Shown: one piece after another, positions 15,414 to 23,732 of the stretch | Layout of the letters: every line of letters begins with the position of its first letter | Position numbering within the stretch: position 1 is the first letter of the stretch | Assembly (NCBI GenBank): GCA_947374315.1 | Contig: CANCBK010000014.1 | Span: 1-35,639 of the forward strand | DNA length: 35,639 bases | Direction of reading: 5' to 3' | From: Burkholderiaceae bacterium | GTDB taxonomy: Bacteria > Pseudomonadota > Gammaproteobacteria > Burkholderiales > Burkholderiaceae | The notes under the pieces: model-generated | Database searches by the model: none | Seen by the model: only the letters and a program-made list of their open reading frames with translations | Told to the model about the DNA's origin: nothing | Made by a program: the position numbers and the translations under genes

Positions 15414-16232
15414 TTACTGAACCACGATATTGGCACCTTGGCGCAATTGGGACAAGAATTCAAATTGCTTACGCTGAATTAAGCCATTACGAATAGCTGC
15501 CTGAGCCTGTTCAAAAGCTGGAGGTTTGCTAGATCTTTTATCTTCCAATTTAATCAGATACCAACCTTCAGGCATCTGAATCGGTGTTGGGGAAACCTGG
15601 CCCTTGGACAGGGTGGTGAGGACAGCGGCAATCTGCGGCAAAGTTTGCCCAGCTTGAACCCAGCCCACAGCTCCGCCTTGAACCTTATTTGGCGCTAATG
15701 AAGCGCTCTTAGCCACCTTCTCAAAAGGCTCCCCTTTTTTAATTCTAGTCAAGACAGCTTGTGCATCCGCTTCCGTGGCAACAGCAATATCACTGACCTT
15801 GTATTCCACTATCGTGCCCTGTGGACCTAGGGAAGCAATCTCACGGTTATATTCAGATTGAACATCAGCTTCGCTCACCGGATTTTTCGACATAAAAGTA
15901 GCTAGTTCTAAATCAGCTAAATAGTTTTGGCGGATGAGCGCTAACTGTCGATTGGCCTTGTCGGAGTTCGCAAGACCATCCTTATCGGCCTGCTGAGACA
16001 AGAGTGCAATTTCAATCATTTTTCCAAGCACTGCTTTACGCAACTCCGGAGAATCTTTTTGACCCTGAGCTAATGCCGCCTGAATACCCTGCTCTACTGC
16101 CTCATTTGGAATAATTACGCCATTCACTGATGCCGCTGCGTTGATGGGTAATGCATTCTGAGCGTGTGCGCCGGCTAATAAGCCCAAGCTTAATGCAGAT
16201 GTCGCTAGCAAGCGAAGGAGATGTAATTTCAT
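15414..16232 (-). CDS. Periplasmic parvulin-type peptidyl-prolyl cis-trans isomerase
   Basis: A 272-residue exported protein. The N-terminus has two basic residues, a hydrophobic core and an AHA cleavage site, giving a Sec signal peptide of about 24 residues. An N-terminal SurA-like helical region (about 35-125) is followed by a rotamase/PpiC domain (about 140-235) with GGAVGWVQAGQ and the strand EGWYLIKLEDK. Such proteins help fold outer-membrane and periplasmic proteins. It is shorter than SurA and has a single parvulin domain, like the betaproteobacterial PpiC-like proteins. A small secreted protein is encoded immediately upstream on the same strand and may be cotranscribed. Confidence 0.88.
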   Translation of the reverse strand: MKLHLLRLLATSALSLGLLAGAHAQNALPINAAASVNGVIIPNEAVEQGIQAALAQGQKDSPELRKAVLGKMIEIALLSQQADKDGLANSDKANRQLALIRQNYLADLELATFMSKNPVSEADVQSEYNREIASLGPQGTIVEYKVSDIAVATEADAQAVLTRIKKGEPFEKVAKSASLAPNKVQGGAVGWVQAGQTLPQIAAVLTTLSKGQVSPTPIQMPEGWYLIKLEDKRSSKPPAFEQAQAAIRNGLIQRKQFEFLSQLRQGANIVVQ

Positions 16233-16289
16233 AAATAACTCTTTTCTAAAATGTAGAAGTAATAGTACCAGTTGCCTGCCACGCCTTTA

Positions 16290-16604
16290 CTAGAAACTAA
16301 AAGTAGCAGGTATTGGCTCAAAAGGTGCATCAGATTCTTCACCTTGCGCTTCAGCCTGCTCTTCGCCCTCCGGGTTCTTAATATAACCTGCGCCTAATGG
16401 CAGTTTTTTACCCTGAGCTATCGGAACCATACTCGGATAAACGGGACCCAAAGGACTCTCTGCTGGTGAGATGGGTTGACTATTGAATTCCTGTATTTGC
16501 TCAGGCGTATAAGGTGAAAAAGTTTGCCCTAGCGCGAGAGTGGACATCAAGCTCAAAGTGATTGTCAAAACCTGAATGGCCCTGGGTTGAATATGAACGC
16601 GCAT
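16290..16604 (-). CDS. Small secreted hypothetical protein
   Basis: A 104-residue protein not assigned to any family. The first 26 residues form a signal peptide (basic start, hydrophobic VLTITLSLMSTLALG, then Q). The mature part is short, rich in proline and glutamate, with an acidic stretch at about 79-92 (EGEEQAEAQGEESD) and an aromatic C-terminus FSF. GAGAG lies 4 to 8 nt before the ATG, supporting translation. It is 57 bp upstream of the parvulin gene on the same strand, so an envelope role or a client relationship is possible, but that is only context. No lipobox cysteine is seen. Confidence 0.65.
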   Translation of the reverse strand: MRVHIQPRAIQVLTITLSLMSTLALGQTFSPYTPEQIQEFNSQPISPAESPLGPVYPSMVPIAQGKKLPLGAGYIKNPEGEEQAEAQGEESDAPFEPIPATFSF

Positions 16605-16782
16605 CTATCTCTCTTAATGATTCCTAGGCAAAAAGCCGTCAGCGTTATATTTTACGCTCGCATTGAAGTGAATCAACATTGCCCAAATCCCAGCTTTAAG
16701 GAAGTTTTAGCGCTAGTGAAGTAATAGAGCTGGGCTAGCGAGACTTTATTTGCTATTCTGCAGAATCACTTAAAGGATAAAT

Positions 16783-17001
16783 ATGAGCAACGACACTCCA
16801 GCCCAAAACGACGAAGATTTTGACTATGGATGCGAATGCGCCATGACACTTTTAAATGAGCCGACAGAAGATTGCTTAAACGATCTGATTGATGAGCTTG
16901 ATGAAGATGGCATGATCGCTACCGAAGTTGTCTATGGACTTCTTGCCACTATCCTCATGAGCATTACCTCTGAGGACGAAGGCGACGAAGAGGTTCAGTA
17001 A
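16783..17001 (+). CDS. Very acidic 72-residue hypothetical protein
   Basis: By count, 22 of 72 residues are Asp or Glu and there is no Lys, Arg or His at all. Three cysteines (17, 19, 31) fall in the N-terminal half, in a CEC motif and alone; a moderately hydrophobic stretch (about 49-61, VVYGLLATILMSI) follows. AAAGGA about 6 nt before the ATG supports it as a real gene. I recognise no family. The composition could mean a metal- or protein-binding factor or a DNA-mimic-like protein, but nothing in the sequence decides this. It is convergent with phhB, with only 6 bp between the stops. Confidence 0.65.
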   Translation: MSNDTPAQNDEDFDYGCECAMTLLNEPTEDCLNDLIDELDEDGMIATEVVYGLLATILMSITSEDEGDEEVQ

Positions 17002-17007
17002 AGCTCC

Positions 17008-17322
17008 CTACGATTCCAAGACCTGACAAGCAAATTGATCCATGGCATGTGCCATGGTGATATCTAACTCAGTCAAAGCTTTAACTGAATGAGTACTTAG
17101 GCGAACAGCTACCTTACCTCCAGAATGGGTCCAATCAGGGTGGTGATCTAATTTTTCCGCAAAGTTTGCACAAAGCGTCATAAATTGAAAAGCGCTTTTG
17201 AAATCTTTAAATACAAATACCCTTACCAATTCTTGATTTTCTGAATTGACCTGCCAGTTGGGGACGGCCCCCTCATAATCAAAATCTTTTGTAAGCGGCT
17301 GGACCTTATCCAATGAGAGCAT
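17008..17322 (-). CDS. phhB: Pterin-4a-carbinolamine dehydratase
   Basis: A 104-residue protein with the PCD/DCoH signature HHPDW at 60-64 followed by VAVRLSTHSVKALTELD, where His60, His61 and the later His are the dehydratase histidines. It converts 4a-hydroxytetrahydrobiopterin to the quinonoid pterin, normally to recycle the cofactor of phenylalanine hydroxylase. I chose the ATG at 17322, which has TAAGAG just upstream; an in-frame GTG at 17328 would add two residues. The gene begins inside the last codons of the upstream pseudouridine synthase (17-bp overlap), so the two are translationally linked. No phhA is in the window. Confidence 0.85.
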   Translation of the reverse strand: MLSLDKVQPLTKDFDYEGAVPNWQVNSENQELVRVFVFKDFKSAFQFMTLCANFAEKLDHHPDWTHSGGKVAVRLSTHSVKALTELDITMAHAMDQFACQVLES

Positions 17323-18040
17323 CCACACTCTTAGCCAACTTCTGCAAGTCTTCCGGGTAAAGCCAACGCCACTCGCCCTCCGCCAAATCAGCCGGCATCA
17401 CATACTGCCCGATCTCAGTACGATGCAACAAAGAAACATGATTCCCCACTGCAGCCATCATGCGCTTCACCTGATGGTAGCGCCCCTCGACGATCGTCAT
17501 TGCTAAAGTGTTCTCGCCAAGTTGCTTGCAAGCGCTAGCAAAACACGGCTTCGGATCGTCATCGAGCACCACTCCTTTTAGCAGATGCTCGATCTGCTGT
17601 TGGGTGATAGGCTCTGGGGTAGTGATTTCATATACCTTGCCAATATTTTTCTTGGGCGTAGTCATCTTATGAATAAATTGACCATCATCAGAAATCAAAA
17701 TTAAGCCAGTAGTATCAAAATCTAGGCGTCCTACGCATTGCAAACCACGCTCTACAAATGGCTTAGGCAGCAAGCTATACACGCTTGGGTGATGGGTCGT
17801 CTTGTGGGAGCACTCATAATTGGGTGGTTTGTTAAAAGCGATATAGGCTTTTTCATGAAACTCCCAATCTTTCCCCTCCACATTGAGCATCAAGCCCTCA
17901 GTAGCGATTCGCTCTTCCGGGTCATCGGCTAAAACACCATTCACACGGACTAGCTCCGCATAGACCAAATCACTGCAATAGCGTCGCGTGCCAAAGCCTT
18001 GACTAAATAATATTTTTTCGAGGGAGATCGGTTTAGCCAT
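17306..18040 (-). CDS. RsuA/RluB-family pseudouridine synthase
   Basis: A 244-residue enzyme with an N-terminal S4 RNA-binding domain (about 3-50), then the catalytic domain with GRLDFDTTGLILISDDG, where Asp107 is the nucleophile, and the C-terminal EGRYHQVKRMMAAVGN motif. The length is close to that of 16S rRNA pseudouridine-516 synthase RsuA; RluE or RluF specificity cannot be excluded from sequence alone. It is followed by phhB with overlapping frames. Start ATG at 18040 with AGGGAG in the preceding bases on the minus strand. Divergent from the DUF2889 gene across about 100 bp. Confidence 0.85.
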   Translation of the reverse strand: MAKPISLEKILFSQGFGTRRYCSDLVYAELVRVNGVLADDPEERIATEGLMLNVEGKDWEFHEKAYIAFNKPPNYECSHKTTHHPSVYSLLPKPFVERGLQCVGRLDFDTTGLILISDDGQFIHKMTTPKKNIGKVYEITTPEPITQQQIEHLLKGVVLDDDPKPCFASACKQLGENTLAMTIVEGRYHQVKRMMAAVGNHVSLLHRTEIGQYVMPADLAEGEWRWLYPEDLQKLAKSVDALIG

Positions 18041-18143
18041 ATATGCAGCAGAGAATACTACAAAGCAAAAAGGCTTAGTACCCCTGAATTGAAGCCATTA
18101 TGATGAGCCTATCATTCTTTTATTTTCTACTAATCCATCACTC

Positions 18144-18686
18144 ATGACGCTTTCAACCCCAGCCCCTAGAAAACCACTGCATACCCGTGAGATTATTTTT
18201 CAAGGCTTTGCCCGTGAGGATGGCCTATGGGATATTGAGGCCCATTTACGAGACTTTAAATTTCAACCATTTACTACTGGCGCGAAGACCTGGGAGCCCG
18301 GAGAAGCATTTCACGACATGTGGGTGCGCATCACTGTAAATACAGCATTAGTCATCCAGGCAATTGAAGTTGTCATGGATAGTCACCCTCACCCCGAGTG
18401 CCCTCAAGTCATCCCTCCAATGGATGCACTGATAGGGGCGCAACTGGGGAAAGGTTGGCGCAAAACCATTAGCGAACACTTGGGAGGCATTAAGGGATGC
18501 ACCCATCTACGTGAACTGCTGGCAAATATTGCTACAGCAGCGTTTCAGTCGATTCCAGGAGCATTATTTGATCCCAATGACAATAAGCCACCCCTCTATT
18601 TGGGCACCTGTAAATCCTGGGATTTTGACGGGCCGGTAGTGATGCGCGTCTATCCCCAGTTTTACAAATGGAAGCCCAAAATTTAG
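18144..18686 (+). CDS. DUF2889 family protein
   Basis: A 180-residue protein matching DUF2889: REIIFQGFAREDGLWDIEAHLRD at the N-terminus (shown by its key residues R16, G21, D26, W29, E32), a central MDSHPHPECPQ segment and GCTHLRELL near 133-141. No signal peptide or membrane helix is seen, so it is cytoplasmic. Function unknown; the family is widespread in Burkholderiales. Its ATG has no obvious ribosome-binding site. It is convergent with the SDR gene, 7 bp apart. Confidence 0.8.
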   Translation: MTLSTPAPRKPLHTREIIFQGFAREDGLWDIEAHLRDFKFQPFTTGAKTWEPGEAFHDMWVRITVNTALVIQAIEVVMDSHPHPECPQVIPPMDALIGAQLGKGWRKTISEHLGGIKGCTHLRELLANIATAAFQSIPGALFDPNDNKPPLYLGTCKSWDFDGPVVMRVYPQFYKWKPKI

Positions 18687-18693
18687 GTCGATC

Positions 18694-19464
18694 CTAAAAT
18701 TCCCCTCGGTGTACATTGAAAGCATTGAAGGCTTGCTGTACGGGCATCAGCTCCACCAAATTGATATTCATATGACTGGGTAAATTGGCCGACCAATAAA
18801 TCGCTTCAGCCACATCATCGGCACTTAATGCCTTTACACCCGAATACACTTGGCCGGCTTTATCGTCATCACCCTTAAAGCGCACATTGGAAAATTCTGT
18901 CCCAGAGCACATCCCCGGCTCAACACAGGTCACGCGCACTGGCGTACCAATTAAATCCGCTCTTAAGTTCAAACTAAATTGCTGAACAAACGCTTTAGTT
19001 CCACCATAGACATTGCCGCCTGGGTAGGGATAGTTCGCTGCCACAGAGCCCAGATTAATGACATGACCGCACTTACGCTCAACCATTCCCGGCAAGAAAG
19101 CACGAGTCATGTGCACCAAGCCCTTGATATTGGTATCAATCATGCGATCCCAATCGGATAAGAATGCTTGATGTGCCGGCTCTAGACCCAGCGCTAAGCC
19201 AGCGTTATTGACCAGTACGGTCACCTGAGCAAACTCGGGCGGTAGAGTAGCGGCCAGACCATCCACCTTCTGACTATCGCAAACATCTACTGATAAAGTC
19301 AGCAATTTACCCTGCTGCTCCTGCGGAAGGGATGTCCTGAGGGCATCCAAGCGCTCCACCCTTCTACCGAGCGCAATCACTTTATGACCCTGCGCCAGAA
19401 AACGACGGGCAGTAGCCTCACCAAACCCAGCTGTTGCGCCGGTTACTAAAACGGTATGTTCCAT
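18694..19464 (-). CDS. SDR-family NAD(P)-dependent oxidoreductase (YdfG-like)
   Basis: A 256-residue classical short-chain dehydrogenase. The Rossmann motif TGATAGFGEA is at 8-17, NNAG at 86-89, and the catalytic set is Ser140, Tyr153 and Lys157 (YGGTK). The GRRVERLD segment (33-40) after strand 2, with two arginines, suggests NADP(H) preference. The closest characterised group is YdfG, a 3-hydroxy acid (L-allo-threonine, malonic semialdehyde) dehydrogenase; substrate here is an inference. Divergent from an outer-membrane-like protein across 68 bp. Confidence 0.85.
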   Translation of the reverse strand: MEHTVLVTGATAGFGEATARRFLAQGHKVIALGRRVERLDALRTSLPQEQQGKLLTLSVDVCDSQKVDGLAATLPPEFAQVTVLVNNAGLALGLEPAHQAFLSDWDRMIDTNIKGLVHMTRAFLPGMVERKCGHVINLGSVAANYPYPGGNVYGGTKAFVQQFSLNLRADLIGTPVRVTCVEPGMCSGTEFSNVRFKGDDDKAGQVYSGVKALSADDVAEAIYWSANLPSHMNINLVELMPVQQAFNAFNVHRGEF

Positions 19465-19532
19465 ATTTTCTCTATTGATTTATCTGTAAATGGCTTAGTT
19501 CTTAAACTGAGTCATTTAATATTAATGCCTCC

Positions 19533-20366
19533 ATGACATTCTTGCGGATTATTACCCATCTCTTGACGCTATTAATCCTATTGGGGTCAGTGGGCAGGGC
19601 TATAGCCGATGAGAGTAAGTTTTCAGGAGGCTTTTTAAATTTAGAAAGTGCATCAGACCAACTCTCCAATAAGCATATTTTAGAGTTTTGGGGTTATCAC
19701 AACACTACTGGTGAGCAAGCCCAGAACGATACCCTGAAATTGCGCTATTACCAGCCACTGCAGTTCGATCAATGGCATGGCACTATGCGGATGGATACGT
19801 CCTATGTATCCACTTATGGGCCTTCGCTACCCCAGCAGTCTTCGGGAACCTATAGCGCCGGCAACACTTTGCTCACCATCTGGGGAAATCACCCCAATAT
19901 CTTAAAAAGCTGGGAGGGCACCTTAGGCGGAAGAATAGTTTTTCCATTTGGCAATAACGGTCAATGGGCGGTGGGGCCTCAAATAGGCAGCGCCTTTGTA
20001 CCCACAGAAGGCAGCAAATCTAGACTCTCAGACTTTTCCCCTTTGGTGCGCTATATGTATGGCTTTAATACCAAGGGAAATTCGTGGGCCAATAACCCAA
20101 ACCAGCCACCCTTGGTACGAAATCTCAACCTCTATCCCACCTTGGGTTTTGAGATCGTACCCGGCACTCAAATTCGGTTTTGGGATGAAAACGGTATCAC
20201 CTGGAATACCGGCGGAGGTGGTGGATGGTTTGTACCGATTGACGCCATGGTGACCCATCGCATCAATCAGCATTTCTTATTTGCAGTTGGTGCTAGCAAG
20301 CAAGTTGTACAAAGCTATCCAATCTACGACTGGTCGTTTTACGGAAAGCTATCGTTCAACTTCTAA
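19533..20366 (+). CDS. Outer-membrane beta-barrel-like protein
   Basis: A 277-residue exported protein. A signal peptide covers about residues 1-25, ending in AIA. The mature part alternates aromatic and glycine residues, contains repeated predicted beta strands with periodic tryptophans and tyrosines, and ends in LSFNF: a C-terminal phenylalanine of the kind recognised by the BAM complex. I recognise no specific family beyond barrels of the transporter/phenol-meta-pathway kind. A role as a passive channel or a surface protein is possible. No partner gene is adjacent in the same direction. Confidence 0.65.
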   Translation: MTFLRIITHLLTLLILLGSVGRAIADESKFSGGFLNLESASDQLSNKHILEFWGYHNTTGEQAQNDTLKLRYYQPLQFDQWHGTMRMDTSYVSTYGPSLPQQSSGTYSAGNTLLTIWGNHPNILKSWEGTLGGRIVFPFGNNGQWAVGPQIGSAFVPTEGSKSRLSDFSPLVRYMYGFNTKGNSWANNPNQPPLVRNLNLYPTLGFEIVPGTQIRFWDENGITWNTGGGGGWFVPIDAMVTHRINQHFLFAVGASKQVVQSYPIYDWSFYGKLSFNF

Positions 20367-20373
20367 TGGCCGC

Positions 20374-21312
20374 TTAATCGAGGTTGACTAAATGCCCTTG
20401 CTCGATCATTGCGGCCTTGGACTTCACAAGAGCCTGCGGTAGCCATTCTTGAAAATCCTCAATAGGCATGTTGAGCTGCTTGCATATATTTCTCAGGACG
20501 GGAGTAGTGGCAATCCATTCCTGAGCCGCCTTCATTTCCACGCTACGCCACTCCAGCAATTTGTATTTCAGTAGCACCTTGGCGCCATGCCGCGCATTTC
20601 GCTCGATATCGCTGGATAAATAATCTAAGCGGGACTTTGCGATAGCGATAGCCTGCTTCACGTCGGTAAAAGGCTTCCCATGACCAGGAATGACCAAAGA
20701 CACTGGAAGACTGTCAATCAACTCTAAGGTCTCCGCCACCTCTTCAAAGCCACCCTCGCCCCAAAGCTCTGGAAAAATGACTCCAAACCCCTCTTCCCAA
20801 AGCGCATCCGCAGAAATCAAGATGCGATGCTCCTCTTGATACAACATGATCGAATGGTTGTCATGGCCTGGCGCGGCAAGGATGTGCCACCAATAGCGGC
20901 CCAGAAAAATCGTTTGGCCCGGTACAAGCAAACCTTGATGCGTAAAGCGAGGACACTCCTGTCCGAGGTTTTGATAGCTTAATAAATCCTCATCCCAATT
21001 CTGCACAGCAATCGCCTCAGCCTCGGGTATCCAAATCTCACAGTGAAATTGTTCTGATAACACCGCATTGCCACCGCAATGATCTGAATGCAAATGGGTA
21101 TTAACAATTTTGTTGAGCCCAGACAAACCATGCGCCTTTAGTGAGTTGGCTACCAAGTCCACTGTCAATTTTTGATGGGCGCAATATCCCGTATCCACTA
21201 GAGATACATCCTCATCACCATAAAGAAAAACATTGTTCGCAGAGAGCCATCCGCGCTCAAAGATATTCACCCCTGGGGGTAGCAGGTAGTCGCCAATGCG
21301 CTTGTCTGTCAT
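20374..21312 (-). CDS. MBL-fold metallo-hydrolase
   Basis: A 312-residue metallo-beta-lactamase-fold enzyme. The metal-binding signature HLHSDH is at 73-78, followed by the GHDNHS histidine (about 168-173), the bridging aspartate in ISADAL (about 187-192) and GHGKPF near 234. The C-terminal region (about 245-312) contains an additional helical domain of the kind seen in the glyoxalase II-like and lactamase B2-type proteins. The substrate is not evident. One base separates it from the downstream lipocalin ORF's longest version, but its direction puts it after the msrP-msrQ-lipocalin group, so it could be the last gene of that unit. Confidence 0.83.
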   Translation of the reverse strand: MTDKRIGDYLLPPGVNIFERGWLSANNVFLYGDEDVSLVDTGYCAHQKLTVDLVANSLKAHGLSGLNKIVNTHLHSDHCGGNAVLSEQFHCEIWIPEAEAIAVQNWDEDLLSYQNLGQECPRFTHQGLLVPGQTIFLGRYWWHILAAPGHDNHSIMLYQEEHRILISADALWEEGFGVIFPELWGEGGFEEVAETLELIDSLPVSLVIPGHGKPFTDVKQAIAIAKSRLDYLSSDIERNARHGAKVLLKYKLLEWRSVEMKAAQEWIATTPVLRNICKQLNMPIEDFQEWLPQALVKSKAAMIEQGHLVNLD

Positions 21313-21313
21313 G

Positions 21314-21889
21314 CTAATTTTTCTGAGAGGTGGGCTCGAGTTTGCGAATATCGAATTGCTGCTGCTTTAAGCGCTGCAATAGGTCATCATAGACTTTTGG
21401 GTCAAGCTGTGGCGTTCTCGATAGGACCCAGAGGTATTCTCTTCTTGGATCGCTGACTGCGGCAACTTGATATTGCGGATCTAAATCAATCACCCAATAG
21501 TCGCCCCATACAAAAGGCAAGAATGAGAGCCACTCCGGGGCAAAACGCACTTCCAGCTTAGGTGAATCTTTAGCGCCCATCTGACGAGCCGTACCCTCCG
21601 CCTCGGATATCTCGCCACTAGCTGTTTTACAGCTATTGAGAACCTGAAGATTGCCATCGGACTTTAGCGAGTACACCGCCTTGGTATTACCCACACATTT
21701 CTTCTGGAACCAATTAGGAAATTTGGCAATTTCATACCAAGTACCCAGGTAACGAGGAACATCTAAAGCGGCGATCACCTTCACAGGCCGCTCACCTTGC
21801 TGTGCAAAGGCCTGAGAGGTGCTCATGCCAATCAGCAGTAAGCCCAATAAAGAAACTAGTAAATGACGGAGTTGAGAAAGTATGGCCAT
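21314..21889 (-). CDS. Blc-type lipocalin
   Basis: I chose the ATG at 21889, giving 191 residues that begin with a clean signal peptide (hydrophobic LLVSLLGLLLIG, cleavage after AFA near 29). The frame is open further upstream, to 22012, but that would overlap msrQ by more than 100 bp and put odd sequence before the signal peptide. The lipocalin signature GTWYEIAKFPNWFQ follows at about 49-62, with YSLKSDG and the GDYWVIDLD and YLWVLSRTP strands typical of bacterial lipocalin Blc. There is no lipobox cysteine at the cleavage site, so it is periplasmic rather than a lipoprotein. Blc-type proteins bind fatty acids or lysophospholipids. Its start is 13 bp past the msrQ stop. Confidence 0.82.
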   Translation of the reverse strand: MAILSQLRHLLVSLLGLLLIGMSTSQAFAQQGERPVKVIAALDVPRYLGTWYEIAKFPNWFQKKCVGNTKAVYSLKSDGNLQVLNSCKTASGEISEAEGTARQMGAKDSPKLEVRFAPEWLSFLPFVWGDYWVIDLDPQYQVAAVSDPRREYLWVLSRTPQLDPKVYDDLLQRLKQQQFDIRKLEPTSQKN

Positions 21890-21902
21890 AAGAGATGTGG
21901 CT

Positions 21903-22496
21903 TTAGATATTAGGTTTGGGCATGAGGCGCAAGTGATTGCGGATAAAGGGGATCCTACAGCATAGGAGCAAAGCCAAAATAACCGCATAAATACTGACTG
22001 TTGATAAATCATTCTTTCCCGCTTTATGCCACCAGTAATGCAGAATCACCGTACAGGCTACAAGATAAATAATGCGATGTAGCTGTGCCCAGCGGCGCCC
22101 GAGTTTTCTTTGCGCCCAATGGTTCGATGTGATTGCCAAGGGAATGAGCAAAGCAAAACTGATGAAACCCATGGTAATAAATGGCCGCTTGACTACATCC
22201 TTCAACATTGCCGTCAAATCAAATCCTTGGTCTAGCCACAGCCAGATAGCAAAATGAAGGCAGGCATAGAAAAAACTAAATAACCCCAACATTCGGCGAT
22301 ATCGAATCCAAGTCGATGAATTCGTGATCAAGCGTAGGGGTGTCATGGATAAGGTCAAACATAAAAAGACTAAAGCCCAAGTTCCCGTTGAGCGAGTAAT
22401 GAACTCAATCGGATTGGCACCCAATCCATCTGTAAAGCCCAGCCAAATCAAACGATCAAGCGGCAAGAGTGCCAGAAGAAAAATCAATGCCCTCAT
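21903..22496 (-). CDS. msrQ: MsrQ, haem-binding membrane subunit of periplasmic methionine sulfoxide reductase
   Basis: A 197-residue membrane protein with about five to six helices of the ferric-reductase-like transmembrane fold. Histidines placed for haem b are visible, notably in ACLHFAIWLWL (about 79-90), RRWAQLHRIIY and VILHYWWHKAG. MsrQ passes electrons from the quinone pool or a flavin reductase to MsrP. AAGGAT precedes the ATG. It lies downstream of msrP in the usual order, but with a 104-bp gap in which I see no terminator, and is followed by a lipocalin gene. Confidence 0.87.
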   Translation of the reverse strand: MRALIFLLALLPLDRLIWLGFTDGLGANPIEFITRSTGTWALVFLCLTLSMTPLRLITNSSTWIRYRRMLGLFSFFYACLHFAIWLWLDQGFDLTAMLKDVVKRPFITMGFISFALLIPLAITSNHWAQRKLGRRWAQLHRIIYLVACTVILHYWWHKAGKNDLSTVSIYAVILALLLCCRIPFIRNHLRLMPKPNI

Positions 22497-22600
22497 CGAA
22501 GCAAATCCTTAACCATGAATTAATAGAATTTCTTCAAATCCATACCGGTATATAGACTAGCTACCTGATCCCCATAACCATTAAACATTTGCGTTTTAAT

Positions 22601-23482
22601 CTAAGGGGCAAATACTCCTTTCGGATCACCAATCCGCCGCTCAGTCGCCTGACTCCAGCGTGGGTGGTCCACCAAAGGATTGACATTAGAATAAAAACCA
22701 TACTCCCTAGAATCAAACTGACTCCAGCTTGTCTTTGGCATTTCTTCAGTCAAGCGAATTTTAACAATCGACTTTGCACTCTTAAAACCATACTTCCAAG
22801 GCACCACGATGCGCACGGGCGCTCCATTTTGCTTTGGCAGCGTCTCACCATATAGGCCAAAGGTTAAGAGTGTCAGGGGATTCATTGCCTCATCTAAACG
22901 CAAGCCCTCACGATAAGGCCACTCAATAATCTGACTATTAATGCCAGGCATTTGCTTACGATCCGCTAAGGAAATAAATTCCACATATTTTGCAGATCCT
23001 AAAGGCTGAACCTGATTTAATAATTTTGATAAAGAATAGCCATCCCAAGGAATCACCATCGACCAGCCTTCAACGCAGCGCATGCGATAGATTCGTTCTT
23101 CCATCGGGGCTAGCTTTAATAGCGCATCGATATCTAAAGTCATTGGCTTTTTAACGAGGCCTTCAATCGATACTGTCCATGGACGGGTTTGCAAACTATC
23201 GGCATGGGCAGATGGGTCGGTTTTATCAGTACCAAACTCATAGAAGTTGTTGTAGCCGGTCACATACTTATAACTAGTGGAATCCTCTTTGGATGTGAAA
23301 TTCGGATTGGGTGTGGCAATCAATTTATCGGGAGTGGCGGCTAGGGCTTCGCGAGAAAACCACGGCGCAAGGGCTAAACCAAAAGCACCAGCAGCCGCAC
23401 TTTTAATTAGCTCACGACGACCCTCAAAAACCGCCTTAGGGGTAATTTCTTGAGAAAGCATCTTCTGATCATTTGAGGGCAT
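22601..23482 (-). CDS. msrP: MsrP, molybdopterin methionine sulfoxide reductase catalytic subunit
   Basis: I chose the ATG at 23482, preceded by AAGGAG at good spacing, giving 293 residues; the open frame goes to 23530 but without such a site. The protein has a twin-arginine signal ([15 protein letters not shown], Arg22-Arg23), the molybdenum-ligating cysteine Cys136 in MRCVEGWSM, and the oxidoreductase molybdopterin-binding domain through [17 protein letters not shown]. Known role: repair of oxidised methionines in periplasmic proteins. It is exported folded by Tat, with MsrQ as its electron donor. Confidence 0.92.
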   Translation of the reverse strand: MPSNDQKMLSQEITPKAVFEGRRELIKSAAAGAFGLALAPWFSREALAATPDKLIATPNPNFTSKEDSTSYKYVTGYNNFYEFGTDKTDPSAHADSLQTRPWTVSIEGLVKKPMTLDIDALLKLAPMEERIYRMRCVEGWSMVIPWDGYSLSKLLNQVQPLGSAKYVEFISLADRKQMPGINSQIIEWPYREGLRLDEAMNPLTLLTFGLYGETLPKQNGAPVRIVVPWKYGFKSAKSIVKIRLTEEMPKTSWSQFDSREYGFYSNVNPLVDHPRWSQATERRIGDPKGVFAP

Positions 23483-23676
23483 AAGGGATCTCCTTGAATA
23501 AGGGATTTGAGTAATGGGGATATTAATCATTCTCCTACTCTTATCAGTTTATTGCTGAGGCAGTTAAATAGTAAGGTCAGCTCTAGTATGGGCGCACAAT
23601 AGAAACTGGTCAAATCCAATGCCCTTATTGATGGGATCGCCATGGTAGCCTCCCGCTAAATGGGCGGAGGGATAAG

Positions 23677-23708
23677 AAAAAAGGCAAACCGACTAGTTTG
23701 CCTTTTTT
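23677..23708 (-). terminator. Rho-independent terminator of the isocitrate dehydrogenase gene
   Basis: AAAAAAGGCAAAC (23677-23689) pairs perfectly over 13 bp with GTTTGCCTTTTTT (23696-23708), 6-nt loop. Read on the minus strand it ends in a T-run about 25 bp past the icd stop. Confidence 0.9.
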
Positions 23709-23732
23709 GTGGAACTCACTTCACTTACCCAA

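Noticed and set aside
21890..22012. N-terminal extension of the lipocalin frame to 22012
   Set aside because: It overlaps msrQ by more than 100 bp and would put non-signal sequence before a clean signal peptide.
23648..23671. Imperfect CCTCC/GGAGG hairpin near the icd terminator
   Set aside because: It needs a bulge and has no T-run; the adjacent perfect hairpin explains termination.
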